Positions 15,403 to 24,146 of a stretch of DNA of 64,000 nt are shown here, piece after piece. Source of the stretch: Janibacter sp. CX7 (GTDB lineage: Bacteria > Actinomycetota > Actinomycetes > Actinomycetales > Dermatophilaceae); assembly GCF_024362365.1 (NCBI RefSeq), contig NZ_CP101464.1, positions 62,001 through 126,000 of the forward strand, given 5' to 3'. The stretch's first letter is position 1. Each line of letters begins with the position of its first letter. The position numbers were made by a program, and so were the translations under genes. Under the pieces are notes generated by a model. It made no database searches. It had not been told where the DNA came from and saw nothing but the letters and a program-made list of their open reading frames with translations.

Positions 15403-16269
15403 CTACCAGGGGTGGACGAGGTCGGCCAGGTCGTGGCCGAAGCGCGCGGCGCTGCCGGGGCCGAGGTGCAGGCCGGTGACGGCGACGGTCACGACGACCA
15501 CGAGCATGCCGAGGGCGGCGAGGCGGGCGGTGCGCCGTTCGTCGGCGGCGTCGCCATGGCCGGCCGGGTCGCGCAGCGACAGCCAGGTCGTCAGGGCGAG
15601 GGCCACGCCGGCCTGGACGAGCGCGATCTGCAGCATGCCCGCAGACAGCGCGCGGAAGGGGGACACGAGCGGCAGCGCCACCTCGAGCACGACGACGCAG
15701 GCGGCGACGACGAGCGACTGCAGCAGGCGGCGGCGGGGAGCGGTCGCGGGGCGGGCGGCGAGGTGCATGCGGTCGAGGGCGAGGGCGAGCAGCACCCACT
15801 CGACGGCGAGCAGGGCGAGCCCGAGCGGCGGGCTGAGCATGCCGACGCGCACGGTCGGCCACAGCGTGAAGGTCGCCAGCACCATGACGACGATGCCGAC
15901 GACGGCCCCGTGCCACATGGGCGACAGCCGCGCGGGGAAGGTCGTCGACTCGCGCGAACGGGAGCGCAGGCAGGCGAGCAGCCCGGCGGCCACGGCGAGG
16001 CCGGCGGCGGCCATGCCGGCCCAGTGGGTGATGACCTCGCGGCCGGCGGCCGCCTCGCAGCCGGGCTCGGCGCAGGAGCCGGCGTGCTCCGGGTACCACG
16101 CCGTCGCCGACCACCCCACGATGAGCAGGGCGAGGAGCGCGACGGCGAGCAGCGCCCACGGCCAGTGGCGAAGGGGGGAGCCTCCCCCCTTCGTCGCGGG
16201 CCGGGCCGCATCGGCCGGGGCCGCCTGACGGGTCGCCGACGGGCTGGTCACGGGTTCATCCTCACCCAC
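15403..16269 (-). CDS. Hypothetical multi-pass membrane protein
   Basis: The 288-residue protein has about seven hydrophobic segments, with the first at residues 36-57 followed by an outside loop with two Cys (GSCAEPGCEAAAG). No family recognised. The GTG at 16269 is the furthest start; a downstream GTG (VTSPSATR) is possible. The N-terminal cytoplasmic tail contains two mirrored CGAAGGGG motifs (16167 and 16186) that encode TKGGGSPLRH. It converges with rsgA, with an 8-nt gap. Confidence 0.65.
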   Translation of the reverse strand: MGEDEPVTSPSATRQAAPADAARPATKGGGSPLRHWPWALLAVALLALLIVGWSATAWYPEHAGSCAEPGCEAAAGREVITHWAGMAAAGLAVAAGLLACLRSRSRESTTFPARLSPMWHGAVVGIVVMVLATFTLWPTVRVGMLSPPLGLALLAVEWVLLALALDRMHLAARPATAPRRRLLQSLVVAACVVVLEVALPLVSPFRALSAGMLQIALVQAGVALALTTWLSLRDPAGHGDAADERRTARLAALGMLVVVVTVAVTGLHLGPGSAARFGHDLADLVHPW

Positions 16270-16305
16270 GGGTCCGACAGCGCTGCGGCGACTCGCCCGG
16301 GGGAG

Positions 16306-17409
16306 TCACCGGGCCCGTCGTTGCCCCCGGACCAGTCGGAGGAACAGCCAGAGCACCCCGGCCATCAGCAGCACCGGGGGCAGCACGACGAACCAGAAGG
16401 CGAAGGTCCCCCAGGAGGGCACGAAGATCCGCAGGTACCAGGGGTAGTCGGTCTCGACGACCTCCTGGCGGCGATAGGTGGCGTCGGTCGCCGATCGGGT
16501 GAAGGTCATGTCCGTGGTGACCTCCTCCGGGCGCACGTAGGTGTCGAACCGTGTGACGAAAGGGGTCTCGCGGGTCAGCTCGGCCAGCGTGGAGCCGGCC
16601 GGCACGTCGCCCGCGCGCAGCGGACCGGCGAAGGCGACGCCCGGCTCGATCTCGCCGAAGTCGACGTCGGTCCGGTGCTCGGTCAACGTGTAGACGCGCA
16701 GCGTGCTGACCGAGGCCGCGGTGGCCTGCATCCGCATCGGGTAGACGATCTCGCGGGAGGGGAAGGTCGCCCGGATCGGCTGCAGCTCGCCGTCTAGGGC
16801 GTGCGGCGAGTCGGGCCCGGCGGTGAGCTTGATGGCGGCGATGACCCAGCCCTCGCGCAGGTAGGGGCGGGTGGCCGCGACGACCTCGTCGTGGACGTCG
16901 TAGCCGTGCTCGTCGAGCCACCGGGTCAGGGGCGCGGTCGACGTCGAGGTGAGCTGGGTGGCGGTGAAGGGCCCGAGCTCACGCTCCTCGAGGACGTGGA
17001 CGCCCGGTGGCTGGCCCGCTCCGGCACCGTCGCCGGCCGCGCCCCCGATCACGGGGAGCTGCAGGCCACGCAGCACCCGCCGCTCGACGATGTCGGGCGC
17101 GGTGGCGCGCTCGAGCTGCCCCAGGGTGTCGACGTCGGCGACGTCGAGCTCGGCCTGGGCCGGCAGCGGCAGGATGAGCGCCACGTCCTGCGCCGAGGTG
17201 AACATGTCGAAGCTCAGCAGGATGTCCTCGGTCTCGCCGTCGTGGCGCACGACCGCGGACTCCTCGTTGACCGAGACGCTCTCGCCCGTGGGGGCGCCGA
17301 CGCCACCGCACGCGCAGGCGCTCGCGGGCGCCACCATGCCGACCGACAGCACGAGTGTCGCGAGCAGCGCGACCGCAGCGGCCCGACGGCCGGTCCTCGA
17401 GATGGTCAC
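16306..17409 (-). CDS. DUF2330 domain-containing membrane-anchored protein
   Basis: The 367-residue protein has a signal peptide (about residues 1-32) followed at once by CACGG, the conserved Cys motif of DUF2330 proteins, a large extracytoplasmic domain, and a C-terminal transmembrane helix (about 335-360) ending in basic residues. The function is unknown. The GTG start at 17409 gives a normal signal sequence. It lies 77 nt downstream of the pirin gene and may be transcribed separately. Confidence 0.85.
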   Translation of the reverse strand: MTISRTGRRAAAVALLATLVLSVGMVAPASACACGGVGAPTGESVSVNEESAVVRHDGETEDILLSFDMFTSAQDVALILPLPAQAELDVADVDTLGQLERATAPDIVERRVLRGLQLPVIGGAAGDGAGAGQPPGVHVLEERELGPFTATQLTSTSTAPLTRWLDEHGYDVHDEVVAATRPYLREGWVIAAIKLTAGPDSPHALDGELQPIRATFPSREIVYPMRMQATAASVSTLRVYTLTEHRTDVDFGEIEPGVAFAGPLRAGDVPAGSTLAELTRETPFVTRFDTYVRPEEVTTDMTFTRSATDATYRRQEVVETDYPWYLRIFVPSWGTFAFWFVVLPPVLLMAGVLWLFLRLVRGQRRAR

Positions 17410-17486
17410 GTCATCCCCCTTCGTCCCTCGTCAGTGTGGTCCACCGCAGCGGCGGGGCGAAGGGGGAGGACTGCCCGGTGATCGGG

Positions 17487-18509
17487 TCAGAGGACGTCGT
17501 GCCCGGGGTGGCCGCCCTGGGCCATGGCCTCGGCGATCTCGAGGGCGGGGCGGACCTTCGGCGTCTTGGGGATGACGCCGAGGCGGCCGGCCTGGAAGTC
17601 CTCGAAGGCGGTGACGAGCTCGTCACGGGTGTTCATGACGAAGGGGCCGTAGGCGGCGACGGGCTCGCGGATCGGGCGCCCGCCGAGCAGAACGACCTCG
17701 AGCGAGGGGCTGCGCGAGTCCTGGCTGTCGTCGGCGGTGATCTCGAGGGCGCCTCCGGCGCCGAAGACCGCCAGCTGGCCCTCCCGGATCGGGCGACGGT
17801 CGGGTCCGACGGTGCCGCGCCCGGAGAGGACGTAGGCCAGGCCGTTGAAGTCCTCGCGCCAGGGGATGTGCAGGCGCGCACCCGGGGCGATCGTCGTGTG
17901 GATCATCGAGATCGGCGTCGTCGTGATGCCCGGGCCCTCGTGGCCGTCGAGCTCGCCGGCGATGACCCTCAGCAGGGCGCCGCCGTCGTGGCTGGAGAGC
18001 AGGCCGACCTGGCCCGAGCGGATGTCCTGGTAGCGCGGGTCGGCCATCTTCTGGTGGCTGGGCAGGTTGACCCACAGCTGCAGGCCGTGGAAGACGCCGC
18101 CGCTGACGACGAGCTCCTCCGGCGGGGCCTCGATGTGCAGCAGGCCGGAGCCGGCGGTCATCCACTGGGTGTCGCCGTCGGTGATCAGGCCGCCACCGCC
18201 GTGGGTGTCCTCGTGGGCGAAGGTGCCGTCGATGATGTAGGTGACGGTCTCGAAGCCGCGGTGCGGGTGCCAGCTGGTGCCGCGGGCCTCGCCGGGCTGG
18301 TACTCGACCTCGCCCATCTGGTCCATGTGGATGAAGGGGTCCAGGCGCGCCATGTCGACGCCGGCGAAGGCGCGGCGGACCGGGAAGCCCTCGCCCTCGA
18401 AGCCCTTGGGCGCGGTGCTCACCGAGAGCACCGGGCGGGAGACCGCGTCGGGCACCGGCTGGGTGACGCGCGGGAGGGTGAGGATGTTGTCGACGGTCAC
18501 GGCGGGCAT
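17487..18509 (-). CDS. Pirin family protein
   Basis: The 340-residue double cupin carries the pirin metal motif HPHRGFETVTYI (near residue 81) and the second histidine motif HEDTHGGGG. The N-terminal cupin (about 40-160) and C-terminal pirin domain (about 205-310) are both full length. Bacterial pirins act as quercetinases or as redox-responsive protein partners. A TTGA-AAA-TCAA palindrome lies 42 bp upstream, suggesting control by a MarR-type redox regulator. Confidence 0.92.
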   Translation of the reverse strand: MPAVTVDNILTLPRVTQPVPDAVSRPVLSVSTAPKGFEGEGFPVRRAFAGVDMARLDPFIHMDQMGEVEYQPGEARGTSWHPHRGFETVTYIIDGTFAHEDTHGGGGLITDGDTQWMTAGSGLLHIEAPPEELVVSGGVFHGLQLWVNLPSHQKMADPRYQDIRSGQVGLLSSHDGGALLRVIAGELDGHEGPGITTTPISMIHTTIAPGARLHIPWREDFNGLAYVLSGRGTVGPDRRPIREGQLAVFGAGGALEITADDSQDSRSPSLEVVLLGGRPIREPVAAYGPFVMNTRDELVTAFEDFQAGRLGVIPKTPKVRPALEIAEAMAQGGHPGHDVL

Positions 18510-18550
18510 CTGGTGCTCCTTCGGTTGATGGTCACCTGGGACAACAGTAG

Positions 18551-18561
18551 TTGAAAATCAA
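18551..18561. promoter_or_regulatory. TTGAAAATCAA palindrome upstream of pirin gene
   Basis: TTGA and TCAA half-sites with a 3-bp spacer, in the 91-bp gap between the divergent pirin gene and the 18601 gene. Similar TTGA...TCAA sites bind MarR-family regulators; another lies at 44399. Inferred operator only. Confidence 0.4.
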
Positions 18562-18600
18562 ACATTCCGCCCGGGTGGACGGGCACGTAGGGTGCGCCGC

Positions 18601-19125
18601 ATGGCTGCCTCTCCTGATCCTTCGACCGCTCCGGCCCGGCGCCGTCCCTGGACGATGATCGTCGGCGGGGTGCTGGTCCTGCTGGCCATCGCCTCGTGGG
18701 TCCTGGGGATGGGCCTGCTGCTCAAGGAGGCGCACGACATCGAGTCGCTCCCGCTGCAGACCGACACCCAGACCGTGCAGCTGGAGGCCGGCGAGAGCAC
18801 CCGGGTCATCTCCGAGTCCGAGCAGGCGAGGTGCACCGTCGAGGGCCCCGGAGGGCGAGAGACCAACGACGGCTACCCGACGGCGCCCATCGACCTGGGC
18901 TCCGGTGACCTCTACCGGGTGATGACGGTCGACGCCGACGCGAGCGGCGAGTACGCCGTCGAGTGCACCGCGGGCTTCGTCCTGCACGCCCAGGGCAATG
19001 CGTGGGTGCCGCTGCCCATCGGGTGCGCCCTCGGGTGCGTGGGCTTCGTGACCTTCGTCATCGGCCTCGTCCTGTGGCTCGTCCGGCGCTCCGAGGCACG
19101 GCGCGCGCAGCCGCTGGCCGGCTGA
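18601..19125 (+). CDS. Two-helix membrane protein, paralogue of the 13723 gene
   Basis: The 174-residue protein has a transmembrane helix near residues 18-40, an external domain with Cys in ARCTVEGPGG and VECTAGF, and a second helix near 140-165 followed by RRSEARR. Its organisation matches the 167-residue protein at 13723. The ATG at 18601 is preferred over a GTG 9 nt upstream. Function unknown. It is followed 10 nt later by the pseudouridine synthase gene. Confidence 0.7.
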   Translation: MAASPDPSTAPARRRPWTMIVGGVLVLLAIASWVLGMGLLLKEAHDIESLPLQTDTQTVQLEAGESTRVISESEQARCTVEGPGGRETNDGYPTAPIDLGSGDLYRVMTVDADASGEYAVECTAGFVLHAQGNAWVPLPIGCALGCVGFVTFVIGLVLWLVRRSEARRAQPLAG

Positions 19126-19135
19126 GGCCCCCTTC

Positions 19136-20059
19136 GTGCCGCCTCGATCGCCGCTGCCCGCGCGCCACGGTCTCGGTGCCGCGTGGGTGCGCACACCTGA
19201 CCACGACCACGGCCGGCCGCGTCCCTGGTCGACGATGGGCCAGTGGCTGCGTGACACCTCGCCCGAGGGGGTCGACGTCGACGGGATGCTCGCCGACGAG
19301 CGCTTCGTCTACGACGACGGCTCCGTGCTGCTCGCCGGTGACGCCTACCGGCCGCACACCTTCGTGTGGTTCCACCGCGACCTGCGCGAGGAGCCCGAGG
19401 TGCCCGGCGAGATCGCCCTCCTGCACCGTGACGAGCGGCTCGTCGTCGTCGACAAGCCGCCCTTCCTCTCGACGATCCCGCGCGGGCGGCACGTCATGCA
19501 GAGCGTCACGGTGCGGCTGCGCGACGAGCTCGGTCTGCCGGAGCTCACCCCGCTGCACCGGCTCGACCGCGTGACCTCGGGCGTGCTCCTGCTCGCGACC
19601 GAGCGGCGGTGGCGCGGGCCCTACCAGACGCTCTTCGAGCACCGCCGGGTCAGCAAGACCTACCTCGCGCTCGCGCCCCGGCGCGACGACCTGGCCTTCC
19701 CGCTCACCGTGCGCAACCACATCGCCAAGACGCGCGGCGTGTGGCAGGCGCAGGTCGTCCCCGACGCCCCGGTCAACGCGGTGACCGACATCGAGGTTGA
19801 GTCGGTCGCCGGGGACCTCACCGTCTACCGGCTGACGCCCCACACCGGGCGAACCCACCAGCTGCGACTGCACCTGCACGGCCTGGGCCTCCCGATCGTC
19901 GGTGACCCGCTCTACCCCGAGGTGCTCGACGTGTCGGTCGACGACTTCTCGACGCCGCTGCAGCTGCTCGCGAGCACCCTCGAGCTCGTCGACCCGGTCG
20001 ACGGGCGCGAGCGGCGCTTCGTCAGCGGGCGGACCCTGCCGATCGCCCCGCCGCGCTGA
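19136..20059 (+). CDS. RluA-type RNA pseudouridine synthase
   Basis: The 307-residue protein holds the RluA-family catalytic motif HRLDRVTSG (catalytic Asp), the upstream DKPPFLSTIP segment and the GRTHQLRLHLH motif. It has no S4 domain but an N-terminal region of about 80 residues starting PPRSPLPARHGLGAAWVR that I have seen in actinobacterial members. It converts uridines in rRNA or tRNA to pseudouridine; the target cannot be inferred. The GTG start at 19136 follows a CCCCCTTCG motif, with no strong ribosome binding site. Confidence 0.9.
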   Translation: MPPRSPLPARHGLGAAWVRTPDHDHGRPRPWSTMGQWLRDTSPEGVDVDGMLADERFVYDDGSVLLAGDAYRPHTFVWFHRDLREEPEVPGEIALLHRDERLVVVDKPPFLSTIPRGRHVMQSVTVRLRDELGLPELTPLHRLDRVTSGVLLLATERRWRGPYQTLFEHRRVSKTYLALAPRRDDLAFPLTVRNHIAKTRGVWQAQVVPDAPVNAVTDIEVESVAGDLTVYRLTPHTGRTHQLRLHLHGLGLPIVGDPLYPEVLDVSVDDFSTPLQLLASTLELVDPVDGRERRFVSGRTLPIAPPR

Positions 20060-20438
20060 GCCCGCGGGCTGAGCCCGACGGGTCGGGCCCTCGGGTCGGC
20101 CGCAGGCGGGGGTGCCTGCTGCCGCTGGCCGTGCAGGTCCGTGGCCTGCCTATGCCGTTGCTCCGTACCCCGGGTCGGCCGCGTGGTGCTGGGGTCATGC
20201 TGCGAACCGGCGGGTCGCTCGGCTCCGTACGCCACTGCTCCGTACCCCGGGTCGGCCCAGAGGGCGGAGCAGTGGCGTATGCAGTTGGGCTGGACCCCGA
20301 TCCCGCCTTCGTGGCCGGGATGCCCACCGTACGGAGCAACGGCGTAGGGCCCGGATCGGTCCCAGACCTCCCGATATCGGGGGCCCGGACCGCCGGCCGC
20401 CGGCCGCCGGCCGCTGTCCGCTGGCCGCCGGCCGGGAC
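20060..20438. repeat. Intergenic region with second GTACGGAGCAACGGCGTA cluster
   Basis: These 379 bp between convergent genes hold no credible gene. Four units of the 18-bp family lie at 20151-20168 (-), 20228-20245 (-), 20264-20279 (+, partial) and 20329-20346 (+), two flanked by CCCGGGTCGGCC. A run of CCGGCCGCCGG repeats follows at about 20390-20435. As at 3692-4002, the cluster separates converging transcription units. Confidence 0.78.
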
Positions 20439-22127
20439 TCAGCCCCGGCGCGACCCGGCCAGGTCGGACTCGGCCGAGTCGGACCCGACCGACCCGGTAC
20501 CGGCGGCAGCGCCCCCTTCGCCCGAGGTGCGGGGGTCGCTCTCACCGGACTCCGACGCATAGGCGTCGAGCACCTGCTGGCCGGCGTCCTCGACCGGGTG
20601 GTCGTCGTTGGACTCGCGCAGCGGGTTGTTGGGGATGAAGAGCGTCGCGACGAAGACGACCGCGAGGATCGGGAGGCCGAGTGCGAAGGCATCGGTCAGC
20701 TTGTCGGCCAGGCCCCAGCGGACGGCGTCGGCGACGGCCGGGGGCAGCTTCGCCAGGGCGCTCGGGTCGAGCACCGCACCGGCGTCCATGTGACCGCCGG
20801 CCTGCGCGGGCATGCCGCCGGGCAGGTGCGAGGCGATCTTCTCCTGCAGACCGCTCGACATGACCGCACCGAAGATCGCGATGCCGACGGTCGATCCGAC
20901 GTTGCGGAAGAACTGGGTCGACGCGGTGGCGACACCCATGTCGGCGCGGGCGACGGCGTTCTGCACGACGAGCGTGTACTGCTGCATCGCCATGCCCAGA
21001 CCGACGCCGAGGACGACCATCGCCTCGGTGAGCTGCAGGCTCGTGGCGTTGTGGTCGAGGCGGGTGAGCAGGAAGACGCCGACCGCCATGATCGCGATGC
21101 CGGTGAGCATGAAGGGCAGGTACCGGCCGGTGCGGGTGATGAGCATCCCGGTGACGATGCCGCAGATGATGAAGCCGAGCATGAGCGGCATGAGGATCAG
21201 GCCGGAGTTCGTCGCGTTGACGCCGATGACGCCCTGGGCGAAGACCGGGATGTAGATGATCGCGCCGAACATGACGATCGCGACGCCGAAGGCGGAGACC
21301 AGGCTCAGGCTGATCGTGCGGTTGACGAAGAGGCGCAGCGGCAGCACCGGCTCGACGGCCTTGCGCTCGACGAGGACGAAGGCGGTGAGCAGGACGGCGC
21401 TCAGGACGAAAAGGCTGATCGACTCGGTGGAGCCCCAGGCCCAGCTCGACCCGCCGAAGGACACGGCGAGCAGCAGCGCGACGAGACCGGTCGAGAGGGT
21501 GCTGATGCCGAGGTAGTCGATCGGCGCCTTGCGCGGGGTGTGCGGCACGTGGAGGAATCGCGCGATGAAGACGAGCGCGATCAGGCCCACGGGCAGCGAC
21601 ACGAAGAAGAGCCAGCGCCAGCCGAGGTGGTCGGTGATGACGCCACCGAGGAGCGGGCCGGCGACCGAGGTCACGCCGAAGACCGCGCCCATGAGGCCTT
21701 GGTACTTGCCGCGCTGCCGCGGCGGGATGATGTCGCCGATGATCGTCTGCGACAACGGCATCAGGGTGCCCATGCCGAGGCCCTGCACGGCACGGCCGGC
21801 GACGAGCATCCAGAAGCTCTGCGAGAAGCCGGCGATGATCGAGCCGATCATGAAGACGACGATGCCGCCGAGGTAGAAGGCGCGACGGCCGTAGAGGTCG
21901 GAGAACTTGCCGACGATCGGGACGGTGACGGCCGAGACGAGCATGGCCGCGGTGGCGACCCAGCTGTAGTGGTCCATGCCGCCGAGCTCGGAGACGATCC
22001 GGGGCAGGGCGGGGCCGACGATGGTCTGGCTGACGGAGGCGACGAGCATGCCGAGCATGAGGCCGGCGAAGACGCGCTTGTTCTCCGTACTCATCTTGTA
22101 GGGGGCGGATGCCGTGGTGGTGCTCAA
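20439..22127 (-). CDS. DHA2 family (EmrB/QacA) drug efflux MFS transporter
   Basis: The 562-residue protein has 14 hydrophobic segments and MFS signatures: motif A-like GKFSDLYGRRAFY, motif C-like AGPLLGGVITDHLGWRW, and the DHA2 segment GRAVQGLGMGTLMPL. A C-terminal Ser/Glu/Asp-rich tail follows. The TTG start at 22127 overlaps the MarR stop (TTGA); ATG at about 22094 is an alternative. Coupling to marR indicates a repressor-controlled multidrug exporter. Confidence 0.9.
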   Translation of the reverse strand: MSTTTASAPYKMSTENKRVFAGLMLGMLVASVSQTIVGPALPRIVSELGGMDHYSWVATAAMLVSAVTVPIVGKFSDLYGRRAFYLGGIVVFMIGSIIAGFSQSFWMLVAGRAVQGLGMGTLMPLSQTIIGDIIPPRQRGKYQGLMGAVFGVTSVAGPLLGGVITDHLGWRWLFFVSLPVGLIALVFIARFLHVPHTPRKAPIDYLGISTLSTGLVALLLAVSFGGSSWAWGSTESISLFVLSAVLLTAFVLVERKAVEPVLPLRLFVNRTISLSLVSAFGVAIVMFGAIIYIPVFAQGVIGVNATNSGLILMPLMLGFIICGIVTGMLITRTGRYLPFMLTGIAIMAVGVFLLTRLDHNATSLQLTEAMVVLGVGLGMAMQQYTLVVQNAVARADMGVATASTQFFRNVGSTVGIAIFGAVMSSGLQEKIASHLPGGMPAQAGGHMDAGAVLDPSALAKLPPAVADAVRWGLADKLTDAFALGLPILAVVFVATLFIPNNPLRESNDDHPVEDAGQQVLDAYASESGESDPRTSGEGGAAAGTGSVGSDSAESDLAGSRRG

Positions 22128-22636
22128 GGGGCGGTCCTTCCGGAGGTCTGGAGGGGCGAAGGGGGGTGCGTCGCCGACTGCGCGTCGGCGGCAAGATCTG
22201 CGGCGAGCCGGGTGAGGAGACGGTCGAGGTCGACGAGGTCCTCTTCCGGCCAGTCGGCGAGCATCCGGCCGAGGAGGCCGGTGCGGGCGCTGCGCTCGTC
22301 GAGGAGCGTCTGGAGGCCGTCCCCGCTCAGGCGCACCGTGGAGGCGCGCCCGTCACTGGGGTCGGGCAGGCGCTCGAGGAGCCCGTGCGTCTCGAGGTGG
22401 CTCACCCGTCGGCTGATCGTCGACAGGTCGTGGCCGAGGGATTCGGCGAGCTTGGAGATGCGGATCCCGGCCTCGGTGGGGCAGTGCGCCAGCGTGCCGA
22501 GGAGGGCGTAGTCGGTGCGGCTCATGGCCTGGGGGTCGAGCGCCTGGCGGCGGGCGATCATCTTCGAGAAGAGCCCGAAGACCTGACCCAGCGTCTCCTG
22601 CAGCTGAACTGCGACGGTGGGGTTGGTTGCGTGCAT
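22124..22636 (-). CDS. MarR family transcriptional regulator
   Basis: The 170-residue protein has the winged-helix MarR core: recognition region LAESLGHDLSTISRRVSHLE near residues 65-85 and the wing sequence LPDPSDGRASTVRLS. It is the first gene of a two-gene operon with a DHA2 pump, so ligand binding probably relieves repression of the pump. The start at ATG 22636 sits about 9 nt downstream of a TATATA box, which suggests a nearly leaderless transcript. Confidence 0.92.
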   Translation of the reverse strand: MHATNPTVAVQLQETLGQVFGLFSKMIARRQALDPQAMSRTDYALLGTLAHCPTEAGIRISKLAESLGHDLSTISRRVSHLETHGLLERLPDPSDGRASTVRLSGDGLQTLLDERSARTGLLGRMLADWPEEDLVDLDRLLTRLAADLAADAQSATHPPSPLQTSGRTAP

Positions 22637-22638
22637 AC

Positions 22639-22676
22639 ATCAACTATATACCTGCGTGCCGCAAGCATCCAAATCA
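22639..22676 (-). promoter_or_regulatory. Promoter/operator of the marR-efflux operon
   Basis: An A/T-rich patch in otherwise GC-rich DNA. TATATA (22645-22650) fits a minus-strand -10 box, and the hexamer ATCAAC is repeated at about 22639 and 22671. The MarR protein probably binds here to regulate itself. Confidence 0.4.
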
Positions 22677-22718
22677 ACGTCGGTCGAGGTGTTGGGTCCC
22701 GGGCGGCCGGTGGGCTGG

Positions 22719-22750
22719 AACTATGCAGGACCCTAGGGTTTTGCGGAGTT
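22719..22750. repeat. 32-bp palindrome, copy 4 (intergenic)
   Basis: A diverged AACTATGCAGGACCCT / AGGGTTTTGCGGAGTT copy in the 167-bp gap between the VOC gene and the marR operon, upstream of marR and downstream of nothing on the plus strand. Confidence 0.9.
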
Positions 22751-22803
22751 CGTCGGGGCGGGTGCACCGGGATGGGACGGCCTACCTGGCGAAGGGGGGA
22801 CGG

Positions 22804-23433
22804 TCAGCCCTGCTCGATGAGCAGGGTCGGGGTGCCCAGGGCGCGGTCGCGGACGGTCGCCACGCGGGTGCCGGGCTTGCGGCCGGTGCGCACCTCGGAG
22901 ACCTCGACGCCGCTGGCGACGAGGCGCTCGCGAGTGGCCCCGATGTCGGTGGACCGCCAGGCCAGGCCGCCGAAGGAGTCGGGTTCGCCCGTCGGCTCGA
23001 TCGGCGCGGCCACCTCGACGACCGCGTCGCCGCACCGGAAGAAGAGCCCGCGGAAGCCGTGCTCGGTCAGGCGCCGGTCCAGCCGGAGGTCGAGACCGAC
23101 GCGTGCGCCGAGGTCGGCGGCGGCCCGCTCGGCGTCGCCGGCGCGCACGACGACGTGGTCGAGGACGATGTCCGTGCTCCCTTCGCCCTCGACGAAGGGA
23201 GCGAGTCGCCAGATCAGCCCGCCGAGGTCGAAGCCGCTGGCGTCACCGACGAGACCGCGCCGCTGGAGCAGCCGCTCGGTCGCCGCGACGTCGGCGACGC
23301 CGAGGGTGACAGCGGTCAGGCCGCCGTCCCCGGACTGGACCTCGATCTCGCGGTCGAGCGTGCCGAGTCGCCGCCACGCGTCCTGAGTGGCGGCGACGTC
23401 GGGGCTGGCGATGGTCAGGCCGGTGATCCTCAC
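22804..23433 (-). CDS. VOC family (glyoxalase-like) protein
   Basis: The 209-residue protein has two beta-alpha-beta-beta-beta modules of the vicinal oxygen chelate fold: residues 1-90 (MRITGLTIASPDV) and 91-205, starting DIVLDHVVVRAGDAE. It fits the Glyoxalase-like (glyoxalase_3-type) group, whose substrates are mostly unknown. The start is GTG at 23433. It lies 7 nt downstream of the DinB-like gene and may share its transcript. Confidence 0.78.
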   Translation of the reverse strand: MRITGLTIASPDVAATQDAWRRLGTLDREIEVQSGDGGLTAVTLGVADVAATERLLQRRGLVGDASGFDLGGLIWRLAPFVEGEGSTDIVLDHVVVRAGDAERAAADLGARVGLDLRLDRRLTEHGFRGLFFRCGDAVVEVAAPIEPTGEPDSFGGLAWRSTDIGATRERLVASGVEVSEVRTGRKPGTRVATVRDRALGTPTLLIEQG

Positions 23434-23440
23434 CCCGCCA

Positions 23441-24031
23441 TCATGGCGTGGCCGGCTCCGGGGCGCTCCACGGCTGGGCGAAGGGAGTCGCCGGCCGGCC
23501 CGTGTCGGCGAGGATCAGCTCGAGCGACGTCGCCCCGTCGATCTGCTCGCGGATGATGTCGGCGTGACCCGCGTGGCGGGCGAGCTCCTCGATGAAGTGG
23601 ACGATCGAGTAGCGCATCTTGACGTCGGAGCTCGTCATCAGCCCGTACCAGGGGGCCGGCGGGACGCTCGAGTCGGCATCGGCGTCGAGCGAGCGGATCC
23701 ACTCGACGACCGCGACCCGGCGCCGGTCGAAGGTCGCGATCGTCTCGGCGAGGGTCTCGTCGGCGCGCAGGGCGAAGGTGTCCATGAAGGCCGCATAGGC
23801 GTCCTCGGTGATCTCGCCGCCCTCCTCGACGCGCGCCTCCTTCTCGTCCGGCGCGGCGATGACATAGCTCGTGTGCTTGATGATCCCGCCGATCGACAGC
23901 GCCGATCGGGTCGGGGTGAGGCGCGCCTGCTCCTCGGTGAGGCCGTGGGCGCTGGCGCGCAGACCCTCGAGCTGCTGGTCGACGTACTCGGCGTAGCCGG
24001 TGATCTCGTCGTGGACGGCCGGGTTGTACAT
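23441..24031 (-). CDS. DinB family / DUF664 protein
   Basis: The 196-residue protein has the four-helix DinB layout with the helical metal site: His in IIKHTSYV near residue 52 and the C-terminal ELARHAGHADIIRE segment with two more His. These enzymes use thiol cofactors such as mycothiol or bind metal; the substrate is unknown. I took ATG 24031, because the longer open frame upstream covers the divergent promoter. The WYL regulator gene is divergent and may regulate it. Confidence 0.87.
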   Translation of the reverse strand: MYNPAVHDEITGYAEYVDQQLEGLRASAHGLTEEQARLTPTRSALSIGGIIKHTSYVIAAPDEKEARVEEGGEITEDAYAAFMDTFALRADETLAETIATFDRRRVAVVEWIRSLDADADSSVPPAPWYGLMTSSDVKMRYSIVHFIEELARHAGHADIIREQIDGATSLELILADTGRPATPFAQPWSAPEPATP

Positions 24032-24146
24032 GTCGGGCTCCTTGCGGTCGTGGTCTCGGTGCTCGTGCCGCGAAGGGAAGGACCTCCCCTTCGTCTGGAA
24101 CCCACTGTTCAGGGCATTGCGGACAGGTTCTGTCACCGATCCGAGG
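24032..24146. promoter_or_regulatory. Divergent promoter with inverted CGAAGGG pair
   Basis: The 115 bp between the divergent DinB-like and WYL-regulator genes contain CGAAGGGAAGG at 24069 facing CCCCTTCG at 24085, able to form a short hairpin. The WYL regulator is the likely ligand of this region. Confidence 0.4.

Noticed and set aside
20112..22511. 799-codon plus-strand open frame opposite the MFS gene
   Set aside because: Acidic/basic low-complexity shadow of the MFS and marR genes and of the repeat cluster.
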